A stretch of 64,000 nt of DNA, taken from positions 248,001 through 312,000 of the forward strand of contig NZ_PJII01000004.1 of NCBI RefSeq assembly GCF_002929215.1. Direction: 5' to 3'. This stretch comes from Arthrobacter sp. ZGTC412. GTDB taxonomy: Bacteria; Actinomycetota; Actinomycetes; Actinomycetales; Micrococcaceae. The translations under genes and the position numbers were made by a program. Below, piece after piece: positions 33,521 through 42,786 of this stretch. The first letter of the stretch is position 1. Each line of letters opens with the position of its first letter. Under the pieces are notes generated by a model, which was not told where the DNA came from, ran no database searches, and was given only the letters and a program-made list of their open reading frames with translations.

Positions 33521-36500
33521 GCTTGGCCCTTTGCGGTGGTTTCGGCGGACAGGCCTTCCGGCTCCTCCTCGTGTGCGGATGCGGGGGTATCTGCATCCCG
33601 CATGTCTGCGGCGGACACAGCCCCGGCGAATTCCGGCTCGTCATCGGTGCGATCACCGGCGGGAGCGGCGGACCGCTCTTCAAGGTGCTCGTCGATTTCG
33701 GCGCCGAGGCTCCGCAGGACGTCCAGCACCAGGCCCACCACCACGATGTACACGCCGATATCGAAGATGGTTGAGGTGACGAACTTGATGTCACCAAACA
33801 CCGGCAGCCAGAGGTCGATGATGGCCGTCTGGAACACCTGGCCGCCCAGCAGCAGCGGCGCCACCCCCGAGATTGCGGCAACTGCCAGCCCGACACCCAG
33901 GAGGGCGCCCGCGCTCACGGGTGTGGCCTCGCTGAGTTCAAACCGCCCGCCGGCAAGGTAGCGGATGGTCAGGGCAAGGCCTGCGGTGAGGCCGCCTGCA
34001 AAACCTCCGCCCGGAAGGTTGTGGCCGGCCAGCAGGAGGTACAACGAGAAGATGATCATGGAGTGGAAAATCAGCCGGGTCACAACTTCGAAAATGATGG
34101 AGCGGCGTTCCGGGGCAAGGGTCCGGCCGGCGACAATCCACGCGTCCCTGGCGGAGGCGGCGAACTTCCGGCTGACGGCGAGCGCGGCGGCGTCCCGCGT
34201 GCTGGGGTTGACTGCGCGGTAGCGGCCCACTGTGCCCGCGGCGACGGTGGCGGAATTCTTAATGTGGTCGCCGCGGCCTCGGATGAAGATAAGGCTGGCG
34301 ACACCTGTGGCTGCCAGGGCAAGGACGGTAATCTCGCCGAAGGTGTCCCAGGCACGGATGTCCACAAGCGTCACGTTGACGATGTTCAATCCCCCGCCGC
34401 CCTCGTAAGCGAGCCGCGGGAATTCCAGCGAAACAGGGATGGCTGTCCGGGCTCCCATGGCGTAAATGGCCGCAAAAACCATGGTGACGCCGAAGCACAG
34501 GCCGATGATGACCCGCACCACGCGGTATTTGCCGCCGGTTCGGTCGCGGAGCTCCGGCGGCAGGCTGCGCAGCGCCAGGACGAAGGCCACCAGGACGATG
34601 GTTTCCACCAGCATTTGGGTCAGGGCCAGGTCCGGGGCGCCTTGGAGAGCAAACATCAGGGCGATGCCGTAGCCGGTGACGGACACCATCAGTACCGCCA
34701 GGAAACGCTTGTTGGCTTTGACCGCGGCCAAGGCACCGATCACGATTCCCGCGCCTACCACCAGCTGGAGGGGGGAACCTGGATCCACAAGGTAGATACC
34801 GTCCGGCAACGGCTTGCCCGCCAGCAGGATGGCCGCCAGCGGCAGCACAAAGGCGACGCTGAGGATAACGGCCAGGTAGTAATACAGCGAACCGCGCTGG
34901 GTGCGGCCGGTGACCCACACCGCCACATCATCCAGCGCTCCAACGGTGTACTGGTAGGCCTTGTCCGCATCTACCCACGCCGGCACCACGGACTGGGCCC
35001 GCGAAACCACGTTGCGGCCCAAGTACATCGCCACGCCAAGCGCGAAGGTGAGGCCCGTCAGGCCCAGCGCGGGCGTGAAGCCATGCCACAGGGCGAGGTG
35101 ACCTGCCTGCTCAGCGGGCGTACCGGCGTCAGGAGCGGAAGAAGCAAACAGGGCGGCGTACGGCTGAATCCAGGCGTCCACCGGGACCGGCCACAGGCCG
35201 TAGGCAATGGTCAGGACGCTGAGGATTGCCGGCGCGGCCAGGAACGAGGGGCTGATGGACTTAAAGGGCGTGCGCTCCACGCCCGGCTTGACGGCAAATG
35301 CGCCCCACATAAAGCGTGCGCTGTACGCGAAGGTAAGAATCGATCCCAGGACAAGCCCGGCCAAAACAACCATCACCCAAGGGCCGGCGGCGGGGTCGCC
35401 TGCGTGGTGGACGAACGCCTCCAGCACCGATTCCTTGGCCACGAAGCCGCCCAGGAAAGGCACTCCTGCCATCGATGCGGCGCCGATGCCGGCCACAATC
35501 CCCAGTGCGCGGGAGGACCGGAAAACCCCGGAGAGCTTTCGGACGTCGCGGGTGCCGGACTGGTGGTCGATGATGCCCACCACCAGGAACAGGGTGGCCT
35601 TGAACAGGCCGTGGGCCAACAGCATCCCGAGGCCGGCGAGGGCTGCGTCCGGTGTTCCAAGCCCCACCACCATTGTGAGGAAGCCCAGCTGGCTCACCGT
35701 ACCGTAGGCGAGGATGAGCTTGATGTCGGTCTGCCGCAGTGCGCGGTACCCGCCAACGAGCATGGTTGCCAGCCCGAGGCCCAGCACCACCGGATGCCAG
35801 AAAGACGTCTCGGAGAAGCCCGGGGCCAGCCGCGCAACGAGGTAAATGCCTGCTTTGACCATCGCCGCGGCGTGCAGGTACGCGCTGACCGGGGTGGGGG
35901 CGGCCATGGCTCCCGGGAGCCAGAAATGGAACGGGACCAGCGCCGATTTGGTAATGGCGCCGACCAGTATGAGTACGACGGCGGCACTCACCATGGCGCC
36001 CGAAGGCCCGCCCATAAGCGCGGGCGCCTGCTGGAGGATGTCCGAGATGCGGTAGGTGCCAGCTGCGTAGCCCAGCATGATCAGGCCCACCAGCATGGCC
36101 AGCCCGCCTGCGGTGGTGACCATCAATGCCTGAAGTGCGGACCGACGTGCCGCAAGCCTGGTCCGGGCAAACCCGATCAGGAGGTAGGACAAGATGGTGG
36201 TGAGTTCCCAGAAGATGAACAGCAGCAGGAGATCGTCCGCTACCACCAGGCCGAACATGGCCCCGGCGAAGGCCAGCAGCTGGGCTCCGAAGGCGCCCAG
36301 GTCCTGGTCCTTCCGTTTGAAGTACCGTGCGCAGTAGACAAGGACCAGCGAGCCGACGCCCAGCACCAGCAGGGACATGACCCACGCCAGGGCATCCATG
36401 CGGAAGGCGAACTCAAGCTGGAGGCCCGGAATCCAGGGGACCACTTCGGCCACCGCCCCGAGCTCCGAATAGATGGGGCCGTGCTGGAACAACAGCCAGA

Positions 36501-36615
36501 AGAAGGAGGCAGCGGGAACAGCCGCCAGTGCGTAAAAAGCGTTGCGGCCCCATGCTCTGAAGAGGAACGGCGCCACCACAGCCACCGTAAAGTGCACGGC
36601 AAGGACTGTGATCAC
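33517..36615 (-). CDS. mrpA: Na+/H+ antiporter subunit A with fused MrpB domain
   Basis: A 1032-residue membrane protein. The first 500 or so residues are NuoL-like (FWELTTILSYLLIGF, ITKSALVPFHFWLPGAMAAP with the key lysine). The centre has the MrpA C-terminal domain (QGAPDLALTQMLVETIVLVA), and the last 250 residues hold an MrpB-type domain (FHSMIIFSLYLLLAGHNLPGGGFAGGL) fused to it. This A-B fusion explains the absence of a separate mrpB. The complex exports Na+ for H+ and supports salt and alkali tolerance. A GTG with GGAG upstream starts the gene. It is first in the operon. Confidence 0.93.
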   Translation of the reverse strand: MITVLAVHFTVAVVAPFLFRAWGRNAFYALAAVPAASFFWLLFQHGPIYSELGAVAEVVPWIPGLQLEFAFRMDALAWVMSLLVLGVGSLVLVYCARYFKRKDQDLGAFGAQLLAFAGAMFGLVVADDLLLLFIFWELTTILSYLLIGFARTRLAARRSALQALMVTTAGGLAMLVGLIMLGYAAGTYRISDILQQAPALMGGPSGAMVSAAVVLILVGAITKSALVPFHFWLPGAMAAPTPVSAYLHAAAMVKAGIYLVARLAPGFSETSFWHPVVLGLGLATMLVGGYRALRQTDIKLILAYGTVSQLGFLTMVVGLGTPDAALAGLGMLLAHGLFKATLFLVVGIIDHQSGTRDVRKLSGVFRSSRALGIVAGIGAASMAGVPFLGGFVAKESVLEAFVHHAGDPAAGPWVMVVLAGLVLGSILTFAYSARFMWGAFAVKPGVERTPFKSISPSFLAAPAILSVLTIAYGLWPVPVDAWIQPYAALFASSAPDAGTPAEQAGHLALWHGFTPALGLTGLTFALGVAMYLGRNVVSRAQSVVPAWVDADKAYQYTVGALDDVAVWVTGRTQRGSLYYYLAVILSVAFVLPLAAILLAGKPLPDGIYLVDPGSPLQLVVGAGIVIGALAAVKANKRFLAVLMVSVTGYGIALMFALQGAPDLALTQMLVETIVLVAFVLALRSLPPELRDRTGGKYRVVRVIIGLCFGVTMVFAAIYAMGARTAIPVSLEFPRLAYEGGGGLNIVNVTLVDIRAWDTFGEITVLALAATGVASLIFIRGRGDHIKNSATVAAGTVGRYRAVNPSTRDAAALAVSRKFAASARDAWIVAGRTLAPERRSIIFEVVTRLIFHSMIIFSLYLLLAGHNLPGGGFAGGLTAGLALTIRYLAGGRFELSEATPVSAGALLGVGLAVAAISGVAPLLLGGQVFQTAIIDLWLPVFGDIKFVTSTIFDIGVYIVVVGLVLDVLRSLGAEIDEHLEERSAAPAGDRTDDEPEFAGAVSAADMRDADTPASAHEEEPEGLSAETTAKGQA

Positions 36616-36797
36616 TGTTATCTCCGCAACGTCAAGGATTCGATTGTCAATAGTTAGAGCAGGCGGTCATTCGTAAGGTTCGGGAAGGCACAGTTTATCA
36701 AGCCTCTGCTGTCGCTTTCCCCGCGCGTGTTGTATGCTCAGGCCACTTTTCCCCGGCGTCACGGGCGTCAGGTCCGTGGCCTGTTCGCCACGGGCGG

Positions 36798-36813
36798 ATA
36801 CGATGCATCGTAT
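36798..36813. promoter_or_regulatory. 16-bp perfect palindrome at the start of the MFS gene
   Basis: ATACGATGCATCGTAT is exactly symmetric and overlaps the first possible start codons of the UMF1-type transporter. It looks like a repressor operator, for example of a GntR-type regulator. No candidate regulator gene is adjacent. Confidence 0.5.
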
Positions 36814-38215
36814 GAACACCGCCAGCGCTCCCGGGGCCACGCAGCCGTCCTCGGAACTTGAATCCGGGAATCAGGCAACCAGCAAGGGCAGGGTCCTCGC
36901 CTGGGCTTCCTGGGACTGGGGGTCCGCTGCGTTTAACGCCGTGATGACCACGTTCGTGTTCACCGTGTACCTCACCTCCAACGCCTTCGGCGGGGAAGAC
37001 CAGGCATCGGCGGTCCTGGGCGGGGCACTGGCCGTTGCCGGCCTCGCCATTGCGCTGCTGGCTCCGGTTACTGGGCAGCGGTCGGACGCGGGCGGTCGGC
37101 GCAAGCTATGGCTGGGGGTCAACACGGCCGCCGTCGCCATCCTTACTGCGCTGTGCTTCTTTGTGTTCCCCCGGCCCGAGTTCCTCCTGTTGGGGGTGTC
37201 CCTCATCGCGCTGGGCAACGTGTTCTTCGAATTTGCGGGCGTCAACTACAACGCCATGCTGGCCCAAATCTCCACACCGCGGAACATCGGGAAAGTGAGT
37301 GGACTTGGTTGGGGCGCGGGCTACTTGGGTGGCATCGTCGCGCTGCTGATCGTCCTGCAGCTGTTCGTCCAGCCCAGCTTCGAGTGGTTTGGGGCTTCCA
37401 CCGAGGACAGCCTGAACATTCGGCTCGTGGCTGTCTTCTCTGCCCTGTGGTTTTTTGTCTTTGCCCTGCCCGTGCTGTTCGCCGTGCCCGAACTCCCCAA
37501 AGCGCCGCAGGCCCGCCGGCTGGGAATCGTGGCCAGCTACGGGCTGTTGATCCGCCGGATCAAGGCTATCTATGCCACCAGTCCGCACACCATCTACTTT
37601 TTGCTGGCGAGCGCTGTCTTCCGCGACGGCCTGGCAGCTGTCTTTACCTTCGGCGGAATCATCGCCGCAGGCACCTTCGGCTTCGAACTGTCCCAGGTCA
37701 TCTTCTTTGCGATCTTCGGGAATGTGGTGGCTGCCGTGGGCGCCATCATCGGCGGTTTCCTTGACGACAAAATTGGGCCCAAGGCGGTGATCATCGGCGC
37801 CCTGGTGGGCCTGCTGATCGCCGGCACCGTCATCCTGGTCCTGGGCAACGGCAATTATGTATTCTTCGGCATGGAATGGCCCGGCAGCACCACCTTCTGG
37901 GTATTCGGGCTGTTCCTCTGCTTGTTTGTGGGGCCAGCCCAGTCCTCCTCGCGTGCATACCTGGCCCGCCTTGCCCCGCACGGCGAATCGGGTGAACTCT
38001 TTGGGCTTTACGCCACCACGGGCAGGGCCGTCAGTTTCCTGGCGCCAGCGCTCTTTACCCTTTGCATCACCCTGGCCACCCCCCTGGTGCCGCCCGGCGA
38101 GGCCCAGCGCTGGGGCATCCTGGGTATTATGGTGGTCCTACTGGCCGGGCTGCTGGTGTTGCTGCCGGTGAAATCACCGGACAAGGCCCCCATCGCCGTC
38201 GTTCCCGCGGCCTGA
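36812..38215 (+). CDS. MFS transporter, UMF1/ATG22-like family
   Basis: A protein of about 467 residues with 11-12 membrane helices. The opening WASWDWGSAAFNAVMTTFVFTVYL is the UMF1 signature, with an acidic residue in WDWG, and the loop GQRSDAGGRRKLWLG after helix 2 is the MFS A-motif variant. GPAQSSSRAYLARLAP between helices 10 and 11 is also typical. Substrates of the bacterial family are poorly known; the yeast relative exports amino acids from the vacuole. ATGs at 36803 and 36812 are both possible; there is no clear ribosome binding site. A perfect palindrome lies over this start. It is divergent from the Mrp operon. Confidence 0.85.
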   Translation: MNTASAPGATQPSSELESGNQATSKGRVLAWASWDWGSAAFNAVMTTFVFTVYLTSNAFGGEDQASAVLGGALAVAGLAIALLAPVTGQRSDAGGRRKLWLGVNTAAVAILTALCFFVFPRPEFLLLGVSLIALGNVFFEFAGVNYNAMLAQISTPRNIGKVSGLGWGAGYLGGIVALLIVLQLFVQPSFEWFGASTEDSLNIRLVAVFSALWFFVFALPVLFAVPELPKAPQARRLGIVASYGLLIRRIKAIYATSPHTIYFLLASAVFRDGLAAVFTFGGIIAAGTFGFELSQVIFFAIFGNVVAAVGAIIGGFLDDKIGPKAVIIGALVGLLIAGTVILVLGNGNYVFFGMEWPGSTTFWVFGLFLCLFVGPAQSSSRAYLARLAPHGESGELFGLYATTGRAVSFLAPALFTLCITLATPLVPPGEAQRWGILGIMVVLLAGLLVLLPVKSPDKAPIAVVPAA

Positions 38216-38360
38216 TCTTTCCGGGAAGCTGCCGGGCCTAAGGGACAAGGCGCATCTGCTTCGCGTGCAGTGCCGTCACGGCGCTTCCGGCGTACTGGAT
38301 CGCATTACCCGACCAGGAGCCGCGCCTTCTCGTCGGCCGCACCACTTCGAACGAAGGGTA

Positions 38361-38405
38361 TTGACTTCGTATTGTTATCGATCACATACTTATAGTGATC
38401 GATAA
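38361..38405 (+). promoter_or_regulatory. Promoter and doubled ATCGAT operator of the LacI-controlled operon
   Basis: TTGACT (38361-38366) and CATACT (38385-38390) give a -35/-10 pair with an 18-base spacer. Over it lie the arms TTATCGATCAC (38375-38385) and GTGATCGATAA (38395-38405), an 11-bp inverted repeat with a 9-base gap. Each arm contains ATCGAT with the central CG usual for LacI sites, and the two centres are 21 bp apart, two helical turns. The LacI gene at the end of the operon is the likely ligand-controlled repressor. Confidence 0.7.
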
Positions 38406-38438
38406 TATGAATCCTTTCAATGACGAGGAGCACCGTCC

Positions 38439-39536
38439 ATGGAGCAGGCCAACCGACCGCGCGCAGGAATCATCGGCACGGGCGGCATAGCCCACGCCCA
38501 TGCCGAAGCCCTCGAACTCGCGGGCGCAGAGCTCGTCATGGCCGTGGATGTCGACGCAGACCGCGCAGCAGCATTTGCGGCGAAGATGGGCTTCGCCCAG
38601 ACGGCGCCCAGCCTCGCAGCCGCCGCAGGGGCAGGCCTGGACGTCGTCGCTGTGTGCACGCCGCCGTCGTCGCACGCTTCCCTTGCCCTCGAGGCACTCT
38701 CCCTTGGCCTGAACGTGGTACTCGAAAAGCCTCCGGCACTCTCGCTGCGGCAGATGCGGGAACTGGAGGAGGCGGAGCGCGCATCTGGCAAGCACGTCTG
38801 CTGCGTCTTCCAGCACCGCTTCGGCAGCGGCGCCCGGAAGCTGGCGGTGCTGCAGGAGTCCGGAGTCCTGGGCACTGCACTCACAGGCTTCTGCAATACC
38901 CTGTGGTTCCGCAATCAGGAGTATTTCGATGTTCCGTGGCGCGGGCTGTGGAACGTGGAAGGCGGCGGTCCCACCATGGGCCACGGCATCCACCAGTTCG
39001 ACCTGCTGCTCCACCTCTGGGGTCCGTGGCAGGAAGTCACCGCCTTCGCCGGCAGGCTGGCACGCCGCACGGAAACCGAGGACGTCTCCACCGCCATCGT
39101 GCGTTTCGAATCCGGCGCCCTGAGCACCGTGATCAACTCGGTCATTTCACCGAGGGAAACTACCCAGCTCCGGTTTGATTACGAAAATGCCACCGTGGAA
39201 CTCGAGCACCTCTACGGCTACGACGACTCCCACTGGCGCTTCACCCCGGCCCCGGGCCACGAGCACCTCGCCGACCTCTGGGCAGACGGCTCAACCGTCA
39301 CACCCAGCGGGCACCCCGCCCAGTACGTGGAGATCGTCGAAGCGATCAACTCGGGTGCCGTCCCGCCGGTCACCCTCACCGAGGCCTACCCCACGATGGA
39401 ACTCGCGGCCGCAATATACGCTTCCGCCATCACCGGCAAGACCATCCGCCGCGGCGAAATCAGTGAAGGAAACCCGTTTTTCGACCGCGCCGACGGCCGG
39501 CTCGAACCCTGGAAACTCGAAAAGAGCAACGCATGA
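38439..39536 (+). CDS. Gfo/Idh/MocA-family oxidoreductase
   Basis: A 365-residue NAD(P)-dependent dehydrogenase. The Rossmann motif GIIGTGGIAHAHAEAL is at residues 10-25, and the EKPPALSL segment carries the family's conserved EKP lysine. A second conserved region MGHGIHQFDLLLHLWG has the catalytic-site histidine. Substrates are usually sugars, inositols or glycosides. It is the first of four genes joined by four-base overlaps, with a DUF6807 protein, a cupin and a LacI regulator, and is preceded by a doubled operator. That context points to uptake-independent catabolism of an unknown carbohydrate. Confidence 0.88.
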   Translation: MEQANRPRAGIIGTGGIAHAHAEALELAGAELVMAVDVDADRAAAFAAKMGFAQTAPSLAAAAGAGLDVVAVCTPPSSHASLALEALSLGLNVVLEKPPALSLRQMRELEEAERASGKHVCCVFQHRFGSGARKLAVLQESGVLGTALTGFCNTLWFRNQEYFDVPWRGLWNVEGGGPTMGHGIHQFDLLLHLWGPWQEVTAFAGRLARRTETEDVSTAIVRFESGALSTVINSVISPRETTQLRFDYENATVELEHLYGYDDSHWRFTPAPGHEHLADLWADGSTVTPSGHPAQYVEIVEAINSGAVPPVTLTEAYPTMELAAAIYASAITGKTIRRGEISEGNPFFDRADGRLEPWKLEKSNA

Positions 39537-40504
39537 GCACCGCCGCCCCCACATCGTCCGCGACCTCCATCGCCAGCCCCTTCACCTGGTCCGACGACGG
39601 CGCCGCCGTCGCAGTCTCCCTGGACGGCGTGCCCGTCCTGACGTACACCTATGCCGCCGACGATCCCCAGGTGGAGTCACCCCGGCCCTATTTCCATCCG
39701 ATCCGGACCCGCACCGGTGACCTCGTGAGCGCCTACCGCCCGCATGACCACGTCTGGCACAAGGGCATCGCCTGGTCGCTGCCGCATTTAGGGCCGGACA
39801 ACTTCTGGGGCGGACCCAGCTATCGCCGCGGCCAGGACTACCAGTGGCTGCCCAACAACGGCGCTATGCGGCACGGCGAGGTTCGTCGGGCAGCGGACGA
39901 CGGCGGCAGGTTCACTTTCGTCCATACGCTGCAGTGGATCACGCAGGCGGGGTCCCTCGTGGTCGAGGAGCAACGGTCCTTCCAGGTAGTGCCGGGTGAG
40001 GACGCCAGCTACACCCTGGTCTTCGACTCAGCCATGACCAACGTCTCCGGCAAGGACATCCACATCGGATCGCCCACCACTGAGGGACGGGAAAACGCCG
40101 GGTACGGCGGGCTGTTCTGGCGCGCTCCCCGGTCTTTCGCCGGCGGAACGATCATCGGCCCCGGCGGGGCGACCGGTGAAGAGTTGCGCGGCCAGCGTGC
40201 ACCATGGCTTTCCTTCGTGGGCCAGCACGATGAAACCTGCCGCTTCTCCACCGTTGTTATGGTGGACGACCCCCAAAGCGGCCACCCCCAGCCCGAGTGG
40301 TTTGCCCGGTCCGAGCCCTTCGCCTGCATGGGGCCGGCGCCGTTCTTCAGCCAGGAAGTTCTGTTCGAGCCTGGTTCCACGTTGCGCTACCGGTACGGGG
40401 TGGTCATCGCGGACGGCGAATCGGACGCCGCCCGGGCTGAAGCACTGGCCACCGCCGCCCGCGGTGTACTGGCGGGTCGGTCTGCGTCCCGGGCAGGACG
40501 ATGA
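39533..40504 (+). CDS. DUF6807 (PmoA-like) protein
   Basis: A 323-residue cytoplasmic protein of the group named PmoA/DUF6807 in databases; it is unrelated to methane monooxygenase PmoA. Conserved parts are ESPRPYFHPIRTRTGD, RPHDHVWHKGIAWSLP with clustered histidines, and GYGGLFWRAPRSFAGG. These proteins have a beta-sandwich and often sit beside Gfo/Idh/MocA dehydrogenases in sugar operons. His residues in HPI, HDH and WHKG could bind a metal or substrate. Function unproven. ATGA overlap couples it to the dehydrogenase. Confidence 0.82.
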   Translation: MSTAAPTSSATSIASPFTWSDDGAAVAVSLDGVPVLTYTYAADDPQVESPRPYFHPIRTRTGDLVSAYRPHDHVWHKGIAWSLPHLGPDNFWGGPSYRRGQDYQWLPNNGAMRHGEVRRAADDGGRFTFVHTLQWITQAGSLVVEEQRSFQVVPGEDASYTLVFDSAMTNVSGKDIHIGSPTTEGRENAGYGGLFWRAPRSFAGGTIIGPGGATGEELRGQRAPWLSFVGQHDETCRFSTVVMVDDPQSGHPQPEWFARSEPFACMGPAPFFSQEVLFEPGSTLRYRYGVVIADGESDAARAEALATAARGVLAGRSASRAGR

Positions 40505-41247
40505 ACGGCGCCCTAAGCACAGTGCCCCCGGTGCCCGGGTTTCCCGGCGGCACTGCCGTGACCGGCCTGCGGGTCTATGACTGGGAGGCTGCTGACGGGC
40601 TGTGCGGCGGCTCGCCGCACCTGCACACCGTCTCCTCGGAGGCCTACCTGGTCACGGGCGGCACCGGACAGGTCCACACCATCGCAATGGGCGGCGCCGC
40701 GGAACACCACCTCACAGCCGGGTCGCTGTTGTGGTTCAGTCCAGGCACTGTGCACCGCCTGGTCAATACGGATCGGCTCACGCTTAACGTGATCATGTCC
40801 AACGCAGGCCTGCCCGAAGCGGGAGATTCCGTGCTGACCTTCCCGCGGCACATCCTGCAGGACCCGGACCTTTATGCGGAGTACTCCGCCCTTCCCTCCG
40901 ATGCGCACCAGTCAGTGGTTGCTGCTGCTGCACGCCAGCGGCGGGACCTGGCCCTGGAAGGATACGCCGAGCTGCATCAGTCGGTCCTGCGTGACGGGCA
41001 GGAGGCCCTGGCCGAGTTCCACCGCCTCGCTGCGGCACTGGTCCGGCCAAGGGTGGAGCGCTGGAAGGAAATCTGGGCGGCAACTGTCCGCAGCCAGGTG
41101 GCTGCAACCGAGCAGTCGCTGCAGGAGCTGGAGGACGGCTCGCCTGTACCCATGGCGGGAGCGGCAGTAGCCCACGCCCGGCAGCGGACGGATGAAGGCT
41201 ATGGCATGTGCGGGCACCTGACCACGTGGGATGATTCCAGACTGTGA
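40501..41247 (+). CDS. Cupin-domain protein
   Basis: A 248-residue protein. The first half is a cupin barrel with metal-ligand pattern SPHLHTVSSEAYLVTGG (His, His, Glu) and a later histidine in WFSPGTVHRLVN. The second half is helical with repeated Arg and Glu (RRDLALEGYAELHQSVLRDG) and no known domain. It may be a sugar isomerase-like or ligand-sensing protein. It is coupled by ATGA overlap to the DUF6807 gene and by GTGA overlap to the LacI gene, so it belongs to the same carbohydrate pathway. Confidence 0.82.
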   Translation: MNGALSTVPPVPGFPGGTAVTGLRVYDWEAADGLCGGSPHLHTVSSEAYLVTGGTGQVHTIAMGGAAEHHLTAGSLLWFSPGTVHRLVNTDRLTLNVIMSNAGLPEAGDSVLTFPRHILQDPDLYAEYSALPSDAHQSVVAAAARQRRDLALEGYAELHQSVLRDGQEALAEFHRLAAALVRPRVERWKEIWAATVRSQVAATEQSLQELEDGSPVPMAGAAVAHARQRTDEGYGMCGHLTTWDDSRL

Positions 41248-42302
41248 CGAAAACCCCCGCCGAGTCCCAGCAACCCGCCCGCGCTGCCACCATCTATGAG
41301 GTGGCGCGGCTCGCCGGCGTCTCGCACCAAACGGTATCCCGGTACATGGCGGACCGCTCCAAGCTAAGGGCGGCCACGTCCGAGAAGGTGGAACGGGCCA
41401 TGGCGGAACTGAAGTACTCGCCCAACCTCACGGCGCGTTCACTGCGGACCAAGGCCACGTACCGGCTCCTGGCCCTGGTGCCCGGCGCCTCGCCGTACTT
41501 TCCGTCCCGGATGCTCAACGGCGCAGCCGCCACCGCCCAGGCAGCCGGGTACCAACTCGACGTCGTGGCCCTTGAAGGAACGGGACCGGAGCGGACGGCA
41601 AGGCTGCGCCGAATCCTCGACGGCGGCCCCTTCGCGGGGGCCCTGTCCTTCGTGCCGATTTCAAGCACCGACCTCCTGCAGGCACAGGAACGCATTCCCG
41701 TGGTGGTCGCCGGGGAATACGACGACAAGATGCGCGGCCAGGGCCGGATCTCTGACGGCTCCGCAGCGCAAACCATCGTGGCACACCTCGCCGGCCTGGG
41801 GCACCGGCGGATTGCCCATATCGCCGGGCCACAGGAGTGGCCTGCAGCGCGCAACCGCCTGGCCGTGTACCGGCAGGCCGTTGGCCACGCGGGCATCGAG
41901 GACGGCGGCGTAGCCGACGCGGACTGGAGCTCCGCCTCCGGTTACACGGCAGCGAGGGCCCTGATGGCCGACACCTCCATCACCGCCATCTTCGCCGCCA
42001 ACGACCAACTGGCCATCGGCGCCATGCGCGCGCTCCATGACCTCGGCCTCAACGTGCCCGCGGACGTCAGCGTGGTGGGGTGGGACGACCACCCGGAGTC
42101 CGCCTTCCTGGTGCCCTCGCTGACCACCGTGCAGATGGACCTGGAGGCCCAGGGAAGCAGCACCATGCACCAGCTGCTCGCGGCCCTCACCCCTGGTGCC
42201 CCGGTTCCCCCGGAGCCCGGCCCCACCGCGATGCGGCTGGTCCTGCGGGAATCCTCAGGGCCCGCCCCAAGCGGGCGGCGGCAGACTAGGCTTAACCCAT
42301 GA
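41244..42302 (+). CDS. LacI-family transcriptional regulator
   Basis: A 352-residue repressor. The HTH is at about residues 17-40 (TIYEVARLAGVSHQTVSRYM), followed by the hinge and a periplasmic-binding-protein-like sensor domain (ITAIFAANDQLAIGAMRALHDLG, VSVVGWDDHPES). It is the last of four overlapping genes and probably represses its own operon through the doubled ATCGAT operator about 60 bases upstream of the first gene. The inducer is unknown but is likely the sugar or sugar acid that the operon degrades. Confidence 0.92.
   Translation: MTKTPAESQQPARAATIYEVARLAGVSHQTVSRYMADRSKLRAATSEKVERAMAELKYSPNLTARSLRTKATYRLLALVPGASPYFPSRMLNGAAATAQAAGYQLDVVALEGTGPERTARLRRILDGGPFAGALSFVPISSTDLLQAQERIPVVVAGEYDDKMRGQGRISDGSAAQTIVAHLAGLGHRRIAHIAGPQEWPAARNRLAVYRQAVGHAGIEDGGVADADWSSASGYTAARALMADTSITAIFAANDQLAIGAMRALHDLGLNVPADVSVVGWDDHPESAFLVPSLTTVQMDLEAQGSSTMHQLLAALTPGAPVPPEPGPTAMRLVLRESSGPAPSGRRQTRLNP
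42287..42292 (+). promoter_or_regulatory. Candidate -10 box inside the 3' end of lacI for the antiporter genes
   Basis: TAGGCT is followed by taaccc and the ATG at 42299, like the sequence before pabB. It would let the KhtT/KhtU-like pair be read as a leaderless mRNA apart from the LacI operon, even though the reading frames overlap. Confidence 0.45.
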
Positions 42303-42781
42303 ACGTGGATGAGACGGACCTTCCGGGCCTCGGCCGGCGGAAGGATTTTATGACAGCATCCGGTCGCCGTATTGGCGTAGTGGAGCTGCGGGAAGGCCAG
42401 ACGGAGCTTATCGTTTCCACCTGGGATGATCCCGATACCTGCCAGGCTTCTATTCCCCTGACCGGGGACGAAGCTGCAACCCTTGGGAACCTCCTGGGCG
42501 GACAGCACCTGGCCATGAAGCTGACCGAAGAACATAAAAATGTTCCCGGCATCGTCACCCGGCAATTCTCGATCGCGCCCGACTCCCCGTTCCAAAACCA
42601 GCCCATGGGGAAGGCCTGCATCCGCACCCGCTGCGGCGTTTCGATTGTGGCCATCATGCGCGAGGGCGAGGTACTCCCCTCGCCAGGACCCGACGTCGTC
42701 CTTCACACCGGCGATCTGCTGGTGGCTGTCGGCACTCAGGAAGGCCTCGATTCGGCGGCCGATATCCTGCGTCACGGATAA
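42299..42781 (+). CDS. Cation:proton antiporter regulatory subunit (KhtT-like, TrkA-C domain)
   Basis: A 160-residue cytoplasmic protein. The C-terminal half is an RCK_C/TrkA-C domain (ACIRTRCGVSIVAIMREGEVLPSPGPDVVLHTGDLLVAVGT), whose homologues bind nucleotides such as c-di-AMP. The N-terminal half resembles the KhtT leading domain. It probably gates the membrane antiporter encoded five bases downstream, by analogy to Bacillus KhtTU K+/H+ exchange. It overlaps lacI by four bases but seems to have its own leaderless promoter. Confidence 0.85.
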   Translation: MNVDETDLPGLGRRKDFMTASGRRIGVVELREGQTELIVSTWDDPDTCQASIPLTGDEAATLGNLLGGQHLAMKLTEEHKNVPGIVTRQFSIAPDSPFQNQPMGKACIRTRCGVSIVAIMREGEVLPSPGPDVVLHTGDLLVAVGTQEGLDSAADILRHG

Positions 42782-42786
42782 ACGCG

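Noticed and set aside
31380-36657. Very long plus-strand open frames opposite the Mrp operon
   Set aside because: They are antisense shadows of mrpA and mrpD, rich in His, Gln and Gly, with no family features.
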